DNA of 64,000 nt from Metaphire vulgaris (GCA_018105865.1 CM030832.1:12382419-12446418), one strand, 5' to 3'. Shown: positions 44,200-56,233, counted from the stretch's first letter. Numbers and translations are program-made. Notes: a model not told the origin generated them from the sequence alone.

Positions 44200-44205
44200 T
44201 TTATT
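44200..44205 (-). terminator. AHR: AhR polyadenylation signal
   Basis: AATAAA on the - strand about 160 bases after the AhR stop codon. This gives a short 3' UTR (about 44,364-44,185). Confidence 0.55.
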
Positions 44206-44364
44206 CCCACATCAGCTCCTATTCTAAAGAGTTTTTATCTTGCTATTTCCCTCTGACTGATTTCTGGAATGACCTGGTCTTTTGCTGACAGATTTGAAGT
44301 ACCATCGATTGATAATATCAGGTATTAGAAATTGTGCTATAGAAATGCATAATAATAATTATTA

Positions 44365-45676
44365 TTATGTCTTAGAAAATGTCATTAGGCCTGCTGAAAA
44401 GTTGAATGCAATGTTAACAAACCTGCTGCGGCCTGACATGAGTATTACTGATGTTGCCATTCCTGTGGAGGTGTTTGAGGTTGGTTCTTTCTGTGACACA
44501 ACAGCTTTCTCTTGACCATTGCAGCCATTAGAAAGGGAAAATGTTAGATCCTCTTGTTCCACAGGAGAATGGCTATTGACCAACTCATTGTTATTCATAC
44601 AAGACGGCCATGCTGACCCTGACACAAATGACTCTGTATTAGCATGATAGCTCTCATGATTAACCTTCTCCTTGTCTACAATAAGTTTAGCTGGACTGTT
44701 ACGACGTATCACCGTACAGTGTCCTCTTGGGACGCTTACGGCTGTGTCATCTGACTGGGAGTTACTGACGTCAGAAGTGGACTTTTCTGACTCTTTGTCT
44801 CTGGCTGAAGTTGTTTGTATGTAACGCTCGACAACAGACGGATATTCGGCCTGATACCCTGAATACTGTGAACTAGAATTATGGAAAACATTACACGACA
44901 GCAGATTATCACAAGAATTCGAATTTCCCATTGCCATAGAACTGTTCAACAGGTTGTTGCCACTGGACAGAGTGTTCCGTCCATAGAAACAACCGGAAAC
45001 CAGTGGATCAAAAACTCCACTCACTAGAGATACCGGTAATTTATCACCTGTAACATACTCACTGCTGTATTTCTGGAAGTTGATATCTGAGCAATGTTGA
45101 GCATCAAGTTCATAAGGGATATTTTTGCTCGACAGATCCAAGCCATAGCCATATTTTGCAAAGTTCTGTTTGTATTTTGATGCTGCGTGGGCCATTAAGT
45201 CTGAATAACTATTAGCGTGGCACTGAAAGCTGTATGGATAGTGACGAGTGTTGATGTAATATCCGTTTGCATACTTGTCAGCTTCTGGATAAACTGCCCC
45301 TGTACTGAATGTATGGTAACCAAGGCGATACTGCTCTGCATCAAAAGAGAAGTTCTGGCTGGAGTAAGAATACATAAAAGCATCAGATTTCGCATCTCCG
45401 CCATTCCCATACTCTCCATATCCATTGATATTTGAGTACGGTGTATAGGCATTGAGACTGTTGTAGAGTTCTCGATACGGAGTCTTTCGTTTTCTGCCTG
45501 TGTGTAGATATTCACGTAGTTGATTTTTCGATTTCTTGTTTCTTGATGACCTAACTTTAGTGAGATCATCTTCTGGTAACAGGTTGCAGAAGCCAGATGG
45601 ATCATTGTCTACTATTGCATACGGCAGCTTAAATTCACTTCCACGTTTACGAGCAAGATCACGACCTTCATCCTCT
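44365..45676 (-). CDS. AHR: AhR terminal exon
   Basis: Acceptor TTTCAG before 45,676; completes '[20 protein letters not shown]' across the splice, then '[18 protein letters not shown]', the RKRKTPYRE segment, and a long Tyr/Ser/Asn-rich tail ending at TAG-type stop 44,365. It is about 437 codons. A donor-like GTTTGT near the end (about 44,420) is possible, but a downstream AATAAA supports a terminal exon. Confidence 0.9.
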
Positions 45677-46501
45677 CTGAAATTAGTCAAATGCTAAATT
45701 TAAATTTAGAATAACTTGATAGATACATGATGCATATTATTTGGCACAGTATTTGCTGTACAATACTAAGACTATAATGAAACCCCCTATCAAAAATAAT
45801 TTTCTAGGGATTGAGGGTTTCATCCCCTCTGGTCTAGGTCCTGCCCAGGGTTATTTCTAGGATTATCAATTTGTGGGGTGTCGGTAAATTCTGGGGTCCC
45901 CTGCCAAAAAAGTCTGACATGCAAAAAAAGGTCATCCAATAGCTGAAATTGGGGAGATGTTGGGGATGTCGGTCTCAAATTGGGAGGTGTTGTGGGGGTA
46001 TAAAAATTTCCCTGGTCCTGCCTCTGTGAAGGCTGAAAAATTTAGTCGTCCAAACCCCACTTGACTTCAAAATCCTTTGAATGTGTGTAGTCTCATCTCC
46101 ACTGCCGTTTTGAAAGATTGAACACTGCTAATAGCTTTCATAGCATTCTACTATGAAGACAAAAGCACTTCTTATATGTAGTGAATTTGTTTGACAAAGC
46201 TTATCAATCAGAAACATTGAACACATCTGTCAGCAACTGCTGCAAATGATGCCCATTTTCAGTGGCAAGTAAGCATCAAAGCATCATCAACATTTTGAGA
46301 TCTGCCCTGAAATTATTCAGCATGTTAATCAGAACTTACGTCAAATGTCTGTGAGTGCAGATGACAAAGTCTGGTTTGCTGTTTTTGTAAATGACCTTAG
46401 AACTTGTTTGCAGCCAGATCCAACGGTAATCTTTTGTCAGCAGACGATAAGCAATCAAACCTGAGCTTCCAGTTTTAATTACTGTAGAATTATAACAAAT
46501 G

Positions 46502-46549
<48 letters not shown>

Positions 46550-49500
46550 TCACTTTTTGTCACTAAACATATTTGCCTTTGAGGGGATTAAAGCAAAGAA
46601 GTTTAAAATAATCCAAGAGTAGCACCTAAATCATTGGAAGGGGCGAACATGAAGTATAATGTGACTACCGTAGTCACTGTTGAACATATAAAAATATAAT
46701 AGTAAGAAGCAGAAGCTCTGTCCCCTCCCCACCAGGTGATTGGACACATTGCCGGGCCGTTTGAACTTCCTTCTGGCAATTTAAACCCATTCTGTCTTTG
46801 CATTGCCTTATCAATAGGCTTTAGGCCTACCTTACTGCTAAAAGTAATTTAGCGGGATAACAAGCAGCTGATTTTTTTTACTACTTACCAAATGTCGGCA
46901 ATGAAAAAAAACAAAAATGAGACTACTATAGGGCCTAATAATAATGCATTTTAATGGCACCAGTTATAAACACAAAGAAACATTATTTTAGGTTTACTGT
47001 ATTGCTTGTGAGAAGTTCATATGCCATCAATAATTGACGGTACCAGGTACTCCAAATTCATTCACAAAAAACCACGTCAATTCAAAAGTAACTAGTTTTA
47101 GCCTATGAAGATGGACAAAATCAATTTAAACTGTTTAGTTTAAATGTGCATATATTCAGCAAATACCAATTGATTAATAAAATAGAAAACAAGTTTAAAA
47201 TACATTCTATATGAACTTACCATAAGCAATACAGTAAAACTAAATTCCTTAAATTTTCAACATTCAAAGTGAGAGAATAAAAGTTCGTCTTACACTCTTG
47301 ATGAGCTGCGGCATAATAGGAAAGGTCATCCGTATGTACAAGGTCATAACCGCCCTTGGTCATCAGTTCCCGATCACAATAGCCAAAAAACAGTTTGCCT
47401 CTGTTGACATCAAAGACATCAACCAGGCTGATTAGAATACTGCTGTGTAGTACATGTGCAACACAATGAATCTAACTGCACAAGACAGTTCATTACAAGT
47501 GTCTGTAAACATTTGTCAAATGCACAGATTAACAAGAAAATAAAATAAATAATAATAATGAGGTTTAGAGTGGTTCAGTAGGATCTTCACTACATGAGAA
47601 CCATTGTGATCCATTTGGCTTTTTATTCAAATTATGGTCTTTCGCAGTCTTTTTCTCATACCTAAAATTCTATTGCCCTTTTAAATTACTGGTACCTCAG
47701 GACATTGTCTGGCATTACTGACACAGAAGAGGTGTAGACATTATTGAATTTCAAAATAAATTTTTATCAATTGTGAATTGCAAGATTAATGTTTGGATGA
47801 AAATGCCAAAAATATGGTTACTGGTAAACTGGTAAGCAAGAAGCTCAAAGTGAATTTAAAGATGAAATGAGTCAGCTTTCAAAAATCTCAGATCTCTGCA
47901 AATCTTAATACTGGAGTGTTTGAAATTATTGCACCAAAGTGACTGCTCCTGACTAGTACCGGTAGTGTTTGATTCTAGCTTTCATATTTGCTGTTATCTA
48001 ATACCTATAATTATTGCTTTTCAATTCTTCAATACTACGTCATAACTACTGTAGCAAAGCCTACAACCTTGGATCCATCGATACTGGTGACATATCCATT
48101 TTGTGTCTGCTTTTGAATGTGTAGTCTCTAGTCAAAACATCCTGCATAGGCAATGGCCCAAAAGGGCTGCAAAGTGCAAACAGAGCCAGCGGAGCCTCTT
48201 CTCCCTTCAGACTCTGTCCATGCAAAACACGGATCTTACCACTAATTTCCAAAGTCTACAAAAGAAAATCAACAATATACAGATTTTTCAAAAAATGCAA
48301 CAGCTCAATAAAATGATTTACAGTATTCAACAATTTTTATCCCCAACTTTTGCATTGAAATCTCCTAGGATCAAGATATGGTCATGTCTTGGTGTTTTGT
48401 GTATCAGATGTTGAAGGTTGTTTTCAAATTTGTCCTTCTCATCCGAACCTCCTTCTGTTGGTGCATATGCTTCGATTATGGTGATGGAAGAGGACCTGAA
48501 CATGGCAGGACTGAATCTCAACTGAAAAACTGACGGAAGACACAGAATGACCTTAGAAGAAATAGCAAAGGACATAACTTTGGAGAGATGTCATGGAGAA
48601 GTCAAAGAGCTGACCTGACCTGAATGATACAGCACACTGTGGCCATGTTTGCCTCTGAATAAAACTAATACAATATACAAAACTTTACAAATAAGTCTAC
48701 TTACAATAAATCCTGAAGTGTTATCCAAAAGGCATCTGAATCTCACTGTAAAACATCTTTGAAGCAAGTGATTATTTTCTGCACAAAATAAGAAATAAAA
48801 TTAAATATAGTGAAACCCTCTTACTGCAACAATACCATGCATCACCCTCATCCTCATGTTATGGAGTATATCTGATAGAGACAGGCAAGCAATTCTATTG
48901 CCTTTATAAGGACTAATCCGCAAATGAATCATGACATTCACTGGAAATTTTTGGACAACAGTAAAAAGATACACTATGGTAACCCAATTATAGATAAAGA
49001 CAGAGATGTTCCTGTGGCACATAATCTTTCTAAAGCTGGTTTCTCCTTGGGTAGACATTTCATATTTTTCATAAAAAATGTTTAGACTTGTTTAATCCTA
49101 CATCAACTGGAGGGAATTAATTTACAAATTGTAAGCCAAAATACAAAAATTGCCTGATAATCACTGGAGTCAATCAAAGATCATTTGCACGCATGTCTGG
49201 CAATTTTGTTTATTTTTAAAATGCCGGCCCATTGTCCAATTTCTAGGATGCAAGGTGTTTTGTATAGGCGAGTGATCTCATGCACTGAAGTGTTTTATGT
49301 TTTAGCTTTCATAGGTAATGAAGCCACTTGGTGTCTATTATCAACAGAAATCAACAGAAATCCTGATGTGACAATTCACTAATCTCCAGTGGCGTAACGT
49401 GGGGGGGGCGGTGGGGGCACTTTGTTGACAGCCCCCCGGGCCCCGGGCGAGGGGGGCCCCCGAAGAGGGGTCTAAGCTAGGGTTAGGTTAGGGTTAACCC

Positions 49501-50103
49501 TAACCTAACCCTAACCCTAGAAATGATGTGCTGACAACCTTTTTTTGCTCGTCAGGATGAAAAAGAAGTCGAAACGTTTTTTTTGCTCGTCAGCTCGAAA
49601 CTCTGGGGCCCCCATGGCAAAGATGCCCCCGGGCCCCCAAAAGTCACGCTACGCCACTGCTAATCTCCCAAAGTGTCAAGCCAGGCATGCACCCTGAGGT
49701 GACTGGCATGCAACTGAGCTGATGTTTTGATCTTGGCATTGCAGATTTAATGAGATTTATCAGTAAAAACAGCAAAAGTAATAGACTTGTCAGCAACTGC
49801 ATATTTATTTGTTCATATAAACTGTGCACACAACATTGAACAAATCGAATGACATTAAGTAACATCAAGAATATGCCATGACCTCAAAACTACCACTCTC
49901 TTAAGAACAAATATAATTTAGCAAAAATTGAGATCTCAAAAAACAGTGCTTCTGTTCTGAGTAACATAACTACAGACATAAGAGAAACAGTGCAATTGGA
50001 ATAGAGGGCTGTGGGAATGACAGTGGCTTTTCAACACAGGATAAATCCTGTTAAACCACTTAAATTCAGTTGTTGGTGTTTATAATAATAATAATAATTA
50101 TTA

Positions 50104-50140
<37 letters not shown>

Positions 50141-53100
50141 ATTATTATTGGATGGGCAGTGCTAATGGCTGTACTGTGTGAAGTTTATGCTAAGTTTATT
50201 AGTTTATTATTAGTTTGATTTTATTTGGTTTCTGTTCAGTTGATTTGTGTTATTCCTGGTTTGTGTACTATTTTTTTGATGCTGTGCTTGTCACAAATAA
50301 ACAGACTTGGAGTCGAGGCCACGACTGTCGAGGCCAAGGCGAGGCCAAGGCCAGGAGGTCCGAGGCCAAGGCCAAGGCCAAGGCCAGGAGGTCCGAGGCC
50401 AAGGCCAAGGCCAAGGCCAGGAGGTCCGAGGCCAAGGCCAAGGCCAAGGCCAGGAGGTCCGAGGCCAAGGCCAAGGCCAAGGCCAGCAGGTCGAAGTCAA
50501 GGCCAAGGCCAAGGCCAGCAGATATTTGGCGTTTTTGGACAAATTTTTAGGTACATTTTGCCAAATTTTTGACAAATTTTTTGCACATTTTACATTTATT
50601 TATTTATTTGTTACATTATTTCTTCATTTCCTTGGAGCCACGCCCCTGCCCCAAATGACGCCCCGTTAAACACAAAGTCATGAAATAATGCAGAAGTGTT
50701 AAAACAGTTTAATCCACATTGCGCAGTTGGCAACTTGGAGGTTTAAGTTGAGGAGGGCCTACGAATATGACTTATATGATTAACCTTAAAACGGCCCTGC
50801 AGTAGCCACCTCAGTGGAAGGGAATGGACAGTGGGGTAAAATCCCCCTTTCCTGCAAATTTTGATCAGGGCCAACACTCGATTTGGGCAGATTAAACGTC
50901 AAAATATTGAAATTAATTATCATATGGATTGCGTCCATGGCAGTAGGGTCCAGTACCTAACCAACCATGTTTTAAAAATAAAATTAAAATACCTTTTGTT
51001 GTTTTGTATCTGTTTGCCAGTCTCGTGTTTTATATCCAGATGTTTCTTGAACCCACTTGAAGTTCCTTAGTTTCACTTATTATTTAGCGACATTGCTTGC
51101 ATTTCGCGGACCACTTTCTTTCATTTATTATTTTGAAATCGGTGAAAGCAAACTTCAAAATGCTAGGCTCATTTTTGGCCATATTCTTTTATTATTTTTA
51201 TTAATAGCAATAGGTAGGCCTACAGCAGAGATTGCTGTCACTACGGCACCGTTTCTTTTCCAAGTGCGATGTCTAGAACCTCCTTAGCCTAAGCAGATGC
51301 AAGGTGTCTCTGTTATACTTTAGATGTCTAGAACTGCTCTAAAATAGACGCCATATATCCATTTAGGTTCAAGCCTTTTAATACTTTTATTAGCAAGAAA
51401 CCCAATTATCTGGACCTACTTCAATTGAGGCAACGTTTGCTTCAAACAATGTCAGCCTTTCAATGCAAGCAACATAATTACAAGCTATTTGACTTTGAAT
51501 TCTCAGGGTCTACCGTTTGGATTGAACAGAGGACGTTTTGTTCAGATATTATTCGTCACTACCAACATTTTGAATGCGCGATTTTCTTGTTTAATTTGGT
51601 GTGAGGGCTTGGCCTCGAGTACACAAGGCCGAGGACTTGTATCCCGAGGCCAAGGCCAAGGCCGAGGACTTGTACCCGAGGCCAAGGCCAAGGCCAAGGC
51701 CAGCAGGTCGAGGCCAAGGCCAAGGCCGAGGACTTGTATCCCGAGGCCAAGGCCAAGGCCAAGGCCAGCGTCACTTGGCTCGAGGCGCGCCGAGGCCAAG
51801 GCCACGGCCTCGAGGACTCCAAGTCTGCAAATAAAGATTATTATTATTATTATTATTATTCACCTTTGCACATTAAATATCCTTCATTCATCACTTAGTA
51901 ATTGTTAGTAGAATAATGCAGAAGAAAGAAGTTTTGAATATGATCTTTTCTACCAACCTGACAATAAGATATGGTCTAGAGTGGAGTCTGCTGTGTCTGA
52001 CGTTAGGGATGACCGCCAATTTAGCTGCAATTTAAACTGCTCTCTGTCCTCTGAGTGAATCAATTCCAAAACACTCTGATGAATGATGTCTGACTGAAAA
52101 CAATAAAAGGAAATGATTTTGATAACGTTCTGAATGTTTTATTTCATATAATGATTTGATTTTTATTGGATAATCCAAACAGTAATTTTCAGTCAACAAC
52201 TATTGCCTGCCAAGATCTTTTCTTAAATATAAATTTTTAAATCAACAATGCTGTCTCATGAAATTTAAACCCAATTTGTACTTTGCAAATGCAACAGTTC
52301 AGTTCTATGCCCCTTAATTGTAATTTTACTTCAGAATTAAATGTATGCAACTTAAAAGTAAACAAATCTATTATAAGATGCTCAATTACACGAATTAGCA
52401 AACTTACTTTACATTGATCACTGAGTATTTCATGTACATGACATGGCAAATTTTATTGTTCTATTTTCTTTTTACCACACACTTTAAACAAGCACTGTGC
52501 ACTAGCCAACCTATATCATATTATATTTGTTACTCTACAAGCCGGTACTGGAGCACTGGCTTTTGGCAGCAAATCTTAAAGTCAAAACAACAAGCCTTTA
52601 AAACACAGGAGAACAGCTCTGCTGCACGTGAGAGGTTGCATGATGAAGCTCCATTAGATGGAGTGAGAGTGGGAAAAGGAAACACTGCAGCCCATTTGCG
52701 ATAAACTAAATCAGCCAACATCTCTACTCTATTACCTCTCATCATTTGTCCGTAATTTGGTCAGACATGCAATATGCTCAGAATATCTGAACACTGCCTG
52801 TGGCCACCAATATCAACTTATCAGAATTCAGCTTTTACTACAATTTTGCAGAATACTTTAAGGACAGAAAATGCCAAAAACAATTGAATTTTAAATTGCT
52901 ATTTGTGATACAGCTCCTGCCATAAATTATTGGACCAGTTGCTTAACACGAGAAAAGAAATTCAATTAAATCTGTCTGTGTTTGCCTCATCCAAAGTCAA
53001 GTCAATCCTAGGTTAAATCCTTCATCATTGAAGAAACAGTTGCCAATTCAGCTTTAAATTGAAACAGAGTGCATGATTGAGCCTTTTAAAAGTATCCTTG

Positions 53101-53395
53101 TACTGTCATGGGCACAGGTATACTGACCAGATTCTATTTGACAAAGACTAAGATAAAAAAAAGCTTATTTTTGTCTATTTTCAACATTTCACCTTGGATT
53201 TGCTTTGCATTTTATAAGCATTTCAACAGACTCAAATTTCAGCATGAAATATCATAAGTTGCTTATTCCAAAATAATGTTTACTGTTTGATTAGTGAAAA
53301 CCTACCTGATGGAAGCCAAGATATTGTTCAACTGTATGAGAAGCAAAGAAAACTTCACCATCACATGTCACGACAAACAGAAATCCATTTAAAGC
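44365..53395 (-). CDS. AHR: Aryl hydrocarbon receptor (spineless-like), PAS-A, PAS-B and C-terminus; bHLH exons missing
   Basis: bHLH-PAS transcription factor that partners ARNT (known for the family). Seven exons, all in phase: 53306-53395, 51958-52093, 48705-48778, 48068-48255, 47294-47400, 46340-46481 and 44365-45676. PAS-A begins '[20 protein letters not shown]'; PAS-B includes '[20 protein letters not shown]' and '[16 protein letters not shown]', closer to insect spineless than to vertebrate AhR. The C-terminus has a basic '[13 protein letters not shown]' segment and a Tyr/Ser/Asn-rich region in place of the vertebrate Gln-rich activation domain. At known ligand-contact sites His291 is kept, but positions equal to human Phe295, Cys333, Met348 and Val381 are Met, Tyr, Leu and Cys. 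The upstream bHLH exons were not found before the right edge. Confidence 0.95.
45846..46014. mobile_element. 169-bp hAT-type MITE with perfect 8-bp duplication
   Basis: GTCCTGCC at 45,838-45,845 and 46,015-46,022. Ends CAGGGTTATTT and AAATTTCCCTG. It contains the T-rich motif in reverse orientation at 45,914. It lies in an AhR intron. Confidence 0.9.
46340..46481 (-). CDS. AHR: AhR exon: end of PAS-B
   Basis: Acceptor CTACAG, donor GTAAGT. Encodes '[20 protein letters not shown]' and '[16 protein letters not shown]'. It is nearly identical in pattern to insect spineless. Confidence 0.95.
46504..46548. repeat. (AT)n microsatellite
   Basis: About 22 AT units close to the PAS-B exon. Confidence 0.95.
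47294..47400 (-). CDS. AHR: AhR exon: PAS-B middle
   Basis: Acceptor CAACAG, donor GTAAGA; 107 bases. Encodes '[20 protein letters not shown]' and '[15 protein letters not shown]'. Confidence 0.95.
48068..48255 (-). CDS. AHR: AhR exon: end of PAS-A to start of PAS-B
   Basis: Acceptor TTGTAG, donor GTTGTA; 188 bases. Encodes '[20 protein letters not shown]', '[20 protein letters not shown]' and '[19 protein letters not shown]'. Confidence 0.95.
48705..48778 (-). CDS. AHR: AhR exon: PAS-A
   Basis: Acceptor GTGCAG, donor GTAAGT; 74 bases. Encodes '[20 protein letters not shown]' and 'TSGFI', matching the ERCFxCRxRCLLDNSSGFL region of AhR. Confidence 0.95.
49387..49659. mobile_element. 273-bp hAT-type MITE with perfect 8-bp duplication
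   Basis: CTAATCTC at 49,379-49,386 and 49,660-49,667. Ends CAGTGGCGTAACGTGGG and CACGCTACGCCACTG. Inside are a telomere-like palindrome (49,483-49,518) and two copies of the T-rich motif (49,533 and 49,570). Confidence 0.92.
50028..50149. repeat. CAGTGG-type short repeat with (AAT/ATT)n array
   Basis: GACAGTGGCTTTTCAACACA...AAACCACTTAAATTCAG at 50,020-50,070 followed by AAT and ATT runs. The same pair of units occurs at 13,328. Confidence 0.7.
50302..50521. repeat. Hexamer array RAGGCC
   Basis: Starts with CAGACTTGGAGTCGAGGCC. Higher-order unit of about 33 bases: GAGGCC, three AAGGCC, then AGGAGGTCC, repeated four to five times with near identity. It gives repetitive spurious reading frames on both strands. 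Confidence 0.95.
50580..50667. mobile_element. Right half of a hAT-type MITE
   Basis: Follows the same path as 39,640-39,707: a TTGCACATT..ATT stretch, TTTCATTTCCTTGG and CCCCAAATGACGCCC. Its left half is missing; the hexamer array abuts instead. Confidence 0.5.
51607..51827. repeat. Hexamer array RAGGCC, second copy
   Basis: Units of GAGGCC and AAGGCC separated by GAGGACTTGTAYCC spacers. It ends in GGCCTCGAGGACTCCAAG plus TCTG, the reverse complement of the start of the array at 50,302 apart from a 3-base insertion. It is followed by an (ATT)n run. Confidence 0.95.
51958..52093 (-). CDS. AHR: AhR exon: PAS-A
   Basis: Acceptor TTTCAG, donor GTTGGT; 136 bases. Encodes '[20 protein letters not shown]' followed by a variable loop. 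Confidence 0.95.
53306..53395 (-). CDS. AHR: AhR exon: start of PAS-A (most 5' exon found)
   Basis: Thirty codons, acceptor TTTTAG and donor GTAGGT, phase 0 on both sides. '[20 protein letters not shown]' then '[10 protein letters not shown]'. The same 30-codon exon exists in vertebrate AHR. Confidence 0.95.
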
Positions 53396-54812
53396 CTAAA
53401 ACGTATATATGTACTACTTTAGATAATTCAGTCATGGGTTGCACAATTTAATGCTGTTCTAAAAATGCATCTTAAAAAACAAGGTTCAAACATCACAGAG
53501 TATGTGTTGTAACTCTCATCACTTTGTATAGAGTACACATTCACAATTTACCATAGAAACTATTAATATGTACAGTAGACTATGAACTGCAGTATGGGCT
53601 ATTTAGATGTTATATACAAAAGAGTCCAAACAACCAGAATAGACAAACTTGTAAGACACTTTCCGAGTCTGTTAAACCAAATTCTGAGTAAAGATGATGG
53701 CTGTGCTGAATTCGATGATGAAGTCGTTGGAGAAGATGATTCTCTTGTGTATATCTCTCATGTATTGCAGCTGCCAAAACAGAGCACAGCAACACAGTTA
53801 ATACAACCAAAAATTTAATTTAAGATATTTCATCATCTGTCCTTTTGATTGGCCTAAAAATTGAAAAGCAAATATGGCTTTACAAAACAGCACAAATCAT
53901 TTATACTAAGTAATATAAATGATCAACGCCTGATACTACAAGGTAATTGTCTGGAATGGAAATGTGGATCAGTATAAGCCTTGGTGCCCCCATATTTCAA
54001 AACCATGGCTACACCATTGGCATAACAACTGTTGTCTATCAATGGAGAGGAAATAAAATATGGCATATTAATCAGTTGACACAAGTGGTCTTCAATAATG
54101 TCAAGTGTTACTGTATCAAAGTTGCATTATGTATCTGAGAATAACTCTCTGAACAAAGATTGTTCAAATTTTGAATGGACTAGAATGGTAAAAATATGAG
54201 TGGACATCTTGATGTAATAAACACCGGTAAGTAGGCATCATAATTATACAAAAACCTTACAGACACAATTTGTGGACAATTCATTTCAATTTTAGTTTGT
54301 CTTGCTCCAGGTTTTGTCCCTGTCCTTTTTTCACTGGTCATGTCATGTCCCTTGTCCTTATTTTATCTTTGCTTTAGAGTCTCACAGTTTTCCTTTTCCT
54401 TGTAAAGAAGGATTTTATTTCTTCATGATAGGCCTAATCCTCAATTGACGAATTCCGTCCCCGTTTGCAAAATAGTCAACACCGTCAATTTTTAACAGCA
54501 GAGACTGAATGAAGACACTATTCACTGCCAACCCTAGCCTACTAATGAATAAGCACTCTGTGTACTGACTGCAGCTGTAGTAAAAACAGTTGAAAACCTT
54601 TTTTTAAACCACAAATAAGACTCATTAGTATAGCTACGAGAAGTAGGTACATTGGGCATATGGGCTATTAGATCCTAGGTCGATCGTGAGATTTTTAAAA
54701 ACCTCTTAATTTCTTAAATGCCACAAATGAAAAAGTTAACAAGAAATAATTAGATATATTTGCAAGATGTATTTTGCAGTCTTAATTTAGAATACCTACC
54801 CATCTTTTTGAT
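53396..54812. other. AhR intron, otherwise empty
   Basis: Apart from the frame at 53,582, no exon or complete repeat is seen. A T/C-rich stretch at 54,312-54,360 with TGTCCTT units might be a decayed reverse-oriented RAGGAC array. Confidence 0.4.
53582..53818 (+). CDS. Exon-like open frame of unknown origin
   Basis: A + strand frame antisense to the AhR intron: 'LVRHFPSLLNQILSKDDGCA', 'EFDDEVVGEDDSLVYISHVL' and a Gln/Thr-rich end. It looks protein-like but has no recognised domain and no clear splice partners. It may be an exon of a nested gene, a pseudogene fragment, or chance. Confidence 0.25.
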   Translation: MNCSMGYLDVIYKRVQTTRIDKLVRHFPSLLNQILSKDDGCAEFDDEVVGEDDSLVYISHVLQLPKQSTATQLIQPKI

Positions 54813-54820
54813 ATTCACAA

Positions 54821-55147
54821 ACAGTGTTTATTCTAGCCACCTTGACATTGGGGGGGATTTTGAAATGTTTGGGGGACAAGGTTTGAATTAGGCTCAAAAG
54901 TCTTCAGCCCAAAAAACAAAAGATCATTTTATCCCTATCAAAATGTGGTGCTGAGAAAAAAAGGTCATCTGCCCGTTTTCCCTTCTAATCTTAAATGACA
55001 ACCGAGACTTATTTTGATTCAAAAACTTTAAAAACACTAACGTAATGACACTTTTTGGGGAATTTTCCATCTTCCCATGCAACATATAAAGGATAAAAAG
55101 CTGAATTTTTTAATACTAAGTCCCCAAAGGGGAGCAAATTAACACTG
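54821..55147. mobile_element. 327-bp hAT-type MITE with perfect 8-bp duplication
   Basis: ATTCACAA at 54,813-54,820 and 55,148-55,155. Ends ACAGTGTTTATTC and AATTAACACTG. The reverse T-rich motif (AAAAAAAGGTCATC) is at about 54,957. Confidence 0.8.
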
Positions 55148-55619
55148 ATTCACAAAATATAGGTCAGTAGAGTAAGTGGTCTATGAAATGATAAAGAAGC
55201 TCATGAGAAATATTTGAATTACCATGATCATCAGCCATTTGACAAGTCCACTCACCAAATTGAGTTTGAATAAATTGCATGTACAGTATTAAAACTCACA
55301 CTGAATGGAAGAGAACCGGCAGCCCTAATTTGTCTTCTTGTGCTAAGAATTTAAATGCCTAAGACATGGAAGGTTTAGAAAATTGATCCAAGCATGAACA
55401 CATTTAGACAAATATCTTTACATGTTATTATAACTAAATTAGCGGGGTGGCATTTGAAAATCAGACCATCGGGGAAAAGAAGGTTGAATAGGTTTATTGT
55501 GCTATATAAATTGGTTAAATAAATTAATGGCACCATAAAGCAATGACCAGAAATTCCCCCTCTCCATTCCCCTACAAATACTACACTGTAAATTCGGGAA
55601 CAGCAATATGAATTCAAGA

Positions 55620-55990
55620 TAAATGGTCGAGTTCGCTGCCCTTCTAAATCGGCCATCTGCCGGTCGACGACGGAACTTTGTTAAGACGGAGACGGAGCAA
55701 AATCATTTCCTGAAGTATTTCAGGCTGAAAAAGAACAAAGTCGCTCGACTACCCAAAAGAAAGCGGGAGAACTCGAGGATGAAGAGGAAAGGTGGAAATC
55801 GACGCAGAGAAGAGAGAGCGAGCGAGAGAGACGCGAGACGCAACGGCGTTCTCTCTCTCTGCACGCCGACCGCCGCTGCCTGATTAATCAATAACTTCAC
55901 ATCGCTGGAGGAGACGACGCGATCGGCATTTGTAGCGCTATAGTTTCGGATTTTCTGTCTCAAAAACACCATTTTCCAGCCAGATTCAGG
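55620..55990. promoter_or_regulatory. CpG-rich tract, possible promoter or 5' exon region
   Basis: CpG is frequent here (CGACGACGG, CGAGCGAGAGAGACGCGAGACG) against a CpG-poor background. Frames are open on both strands (87 codons +, 89 codons -), which GC-rich DNA produces by chance. No AhR bHLH sequence is present. A start region for AhR transcripts is possible but unproven. Confidence 0.35.
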
Positions 55991-56233
55991 TTTGTATTCT
56001 TAGACAAAATAATACAGTCGTATTGTCGGTCACTAAGACAAACAGAGAAATGCCTTGTTTATATACTGTAGGCCTACTAGGCACAAATATATCGGCGTGC
56101 ACTCAAGAAATCAACTTCATTGCGCCTTATTAACTTCAGTTTTAGATTTTCCGGGATTTAGAAGGTCCCACTGGGTGGGGGCAGAAGTTCCGCTGAAGTC
56201 TTGACTTAAAAATCAACCGCTTTCTATCTTCGG

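Noticed and set aside
45195..45605. 136-codon - strand frame in a second register
   Set aside because: Shadow of the AhR terminal exon in another frame.
50215..50669. Long frames with Lys-Ala, Gly-Gln or Pro-Arg repeats on both strands
   Set aside because: All six frames are open because the RAGGCC hexamer has no stop; there is no evidence of translation.
51489..51908. 139-codon frame
   Set aside because: Driven by the second RAGGCC array.
55623..55972. Overlapping 86- and 89-codon frames
   Set aside because: CpG-rich DNA gives open frames on both strands; neither shows a known domain or the expected AhR bHLH.
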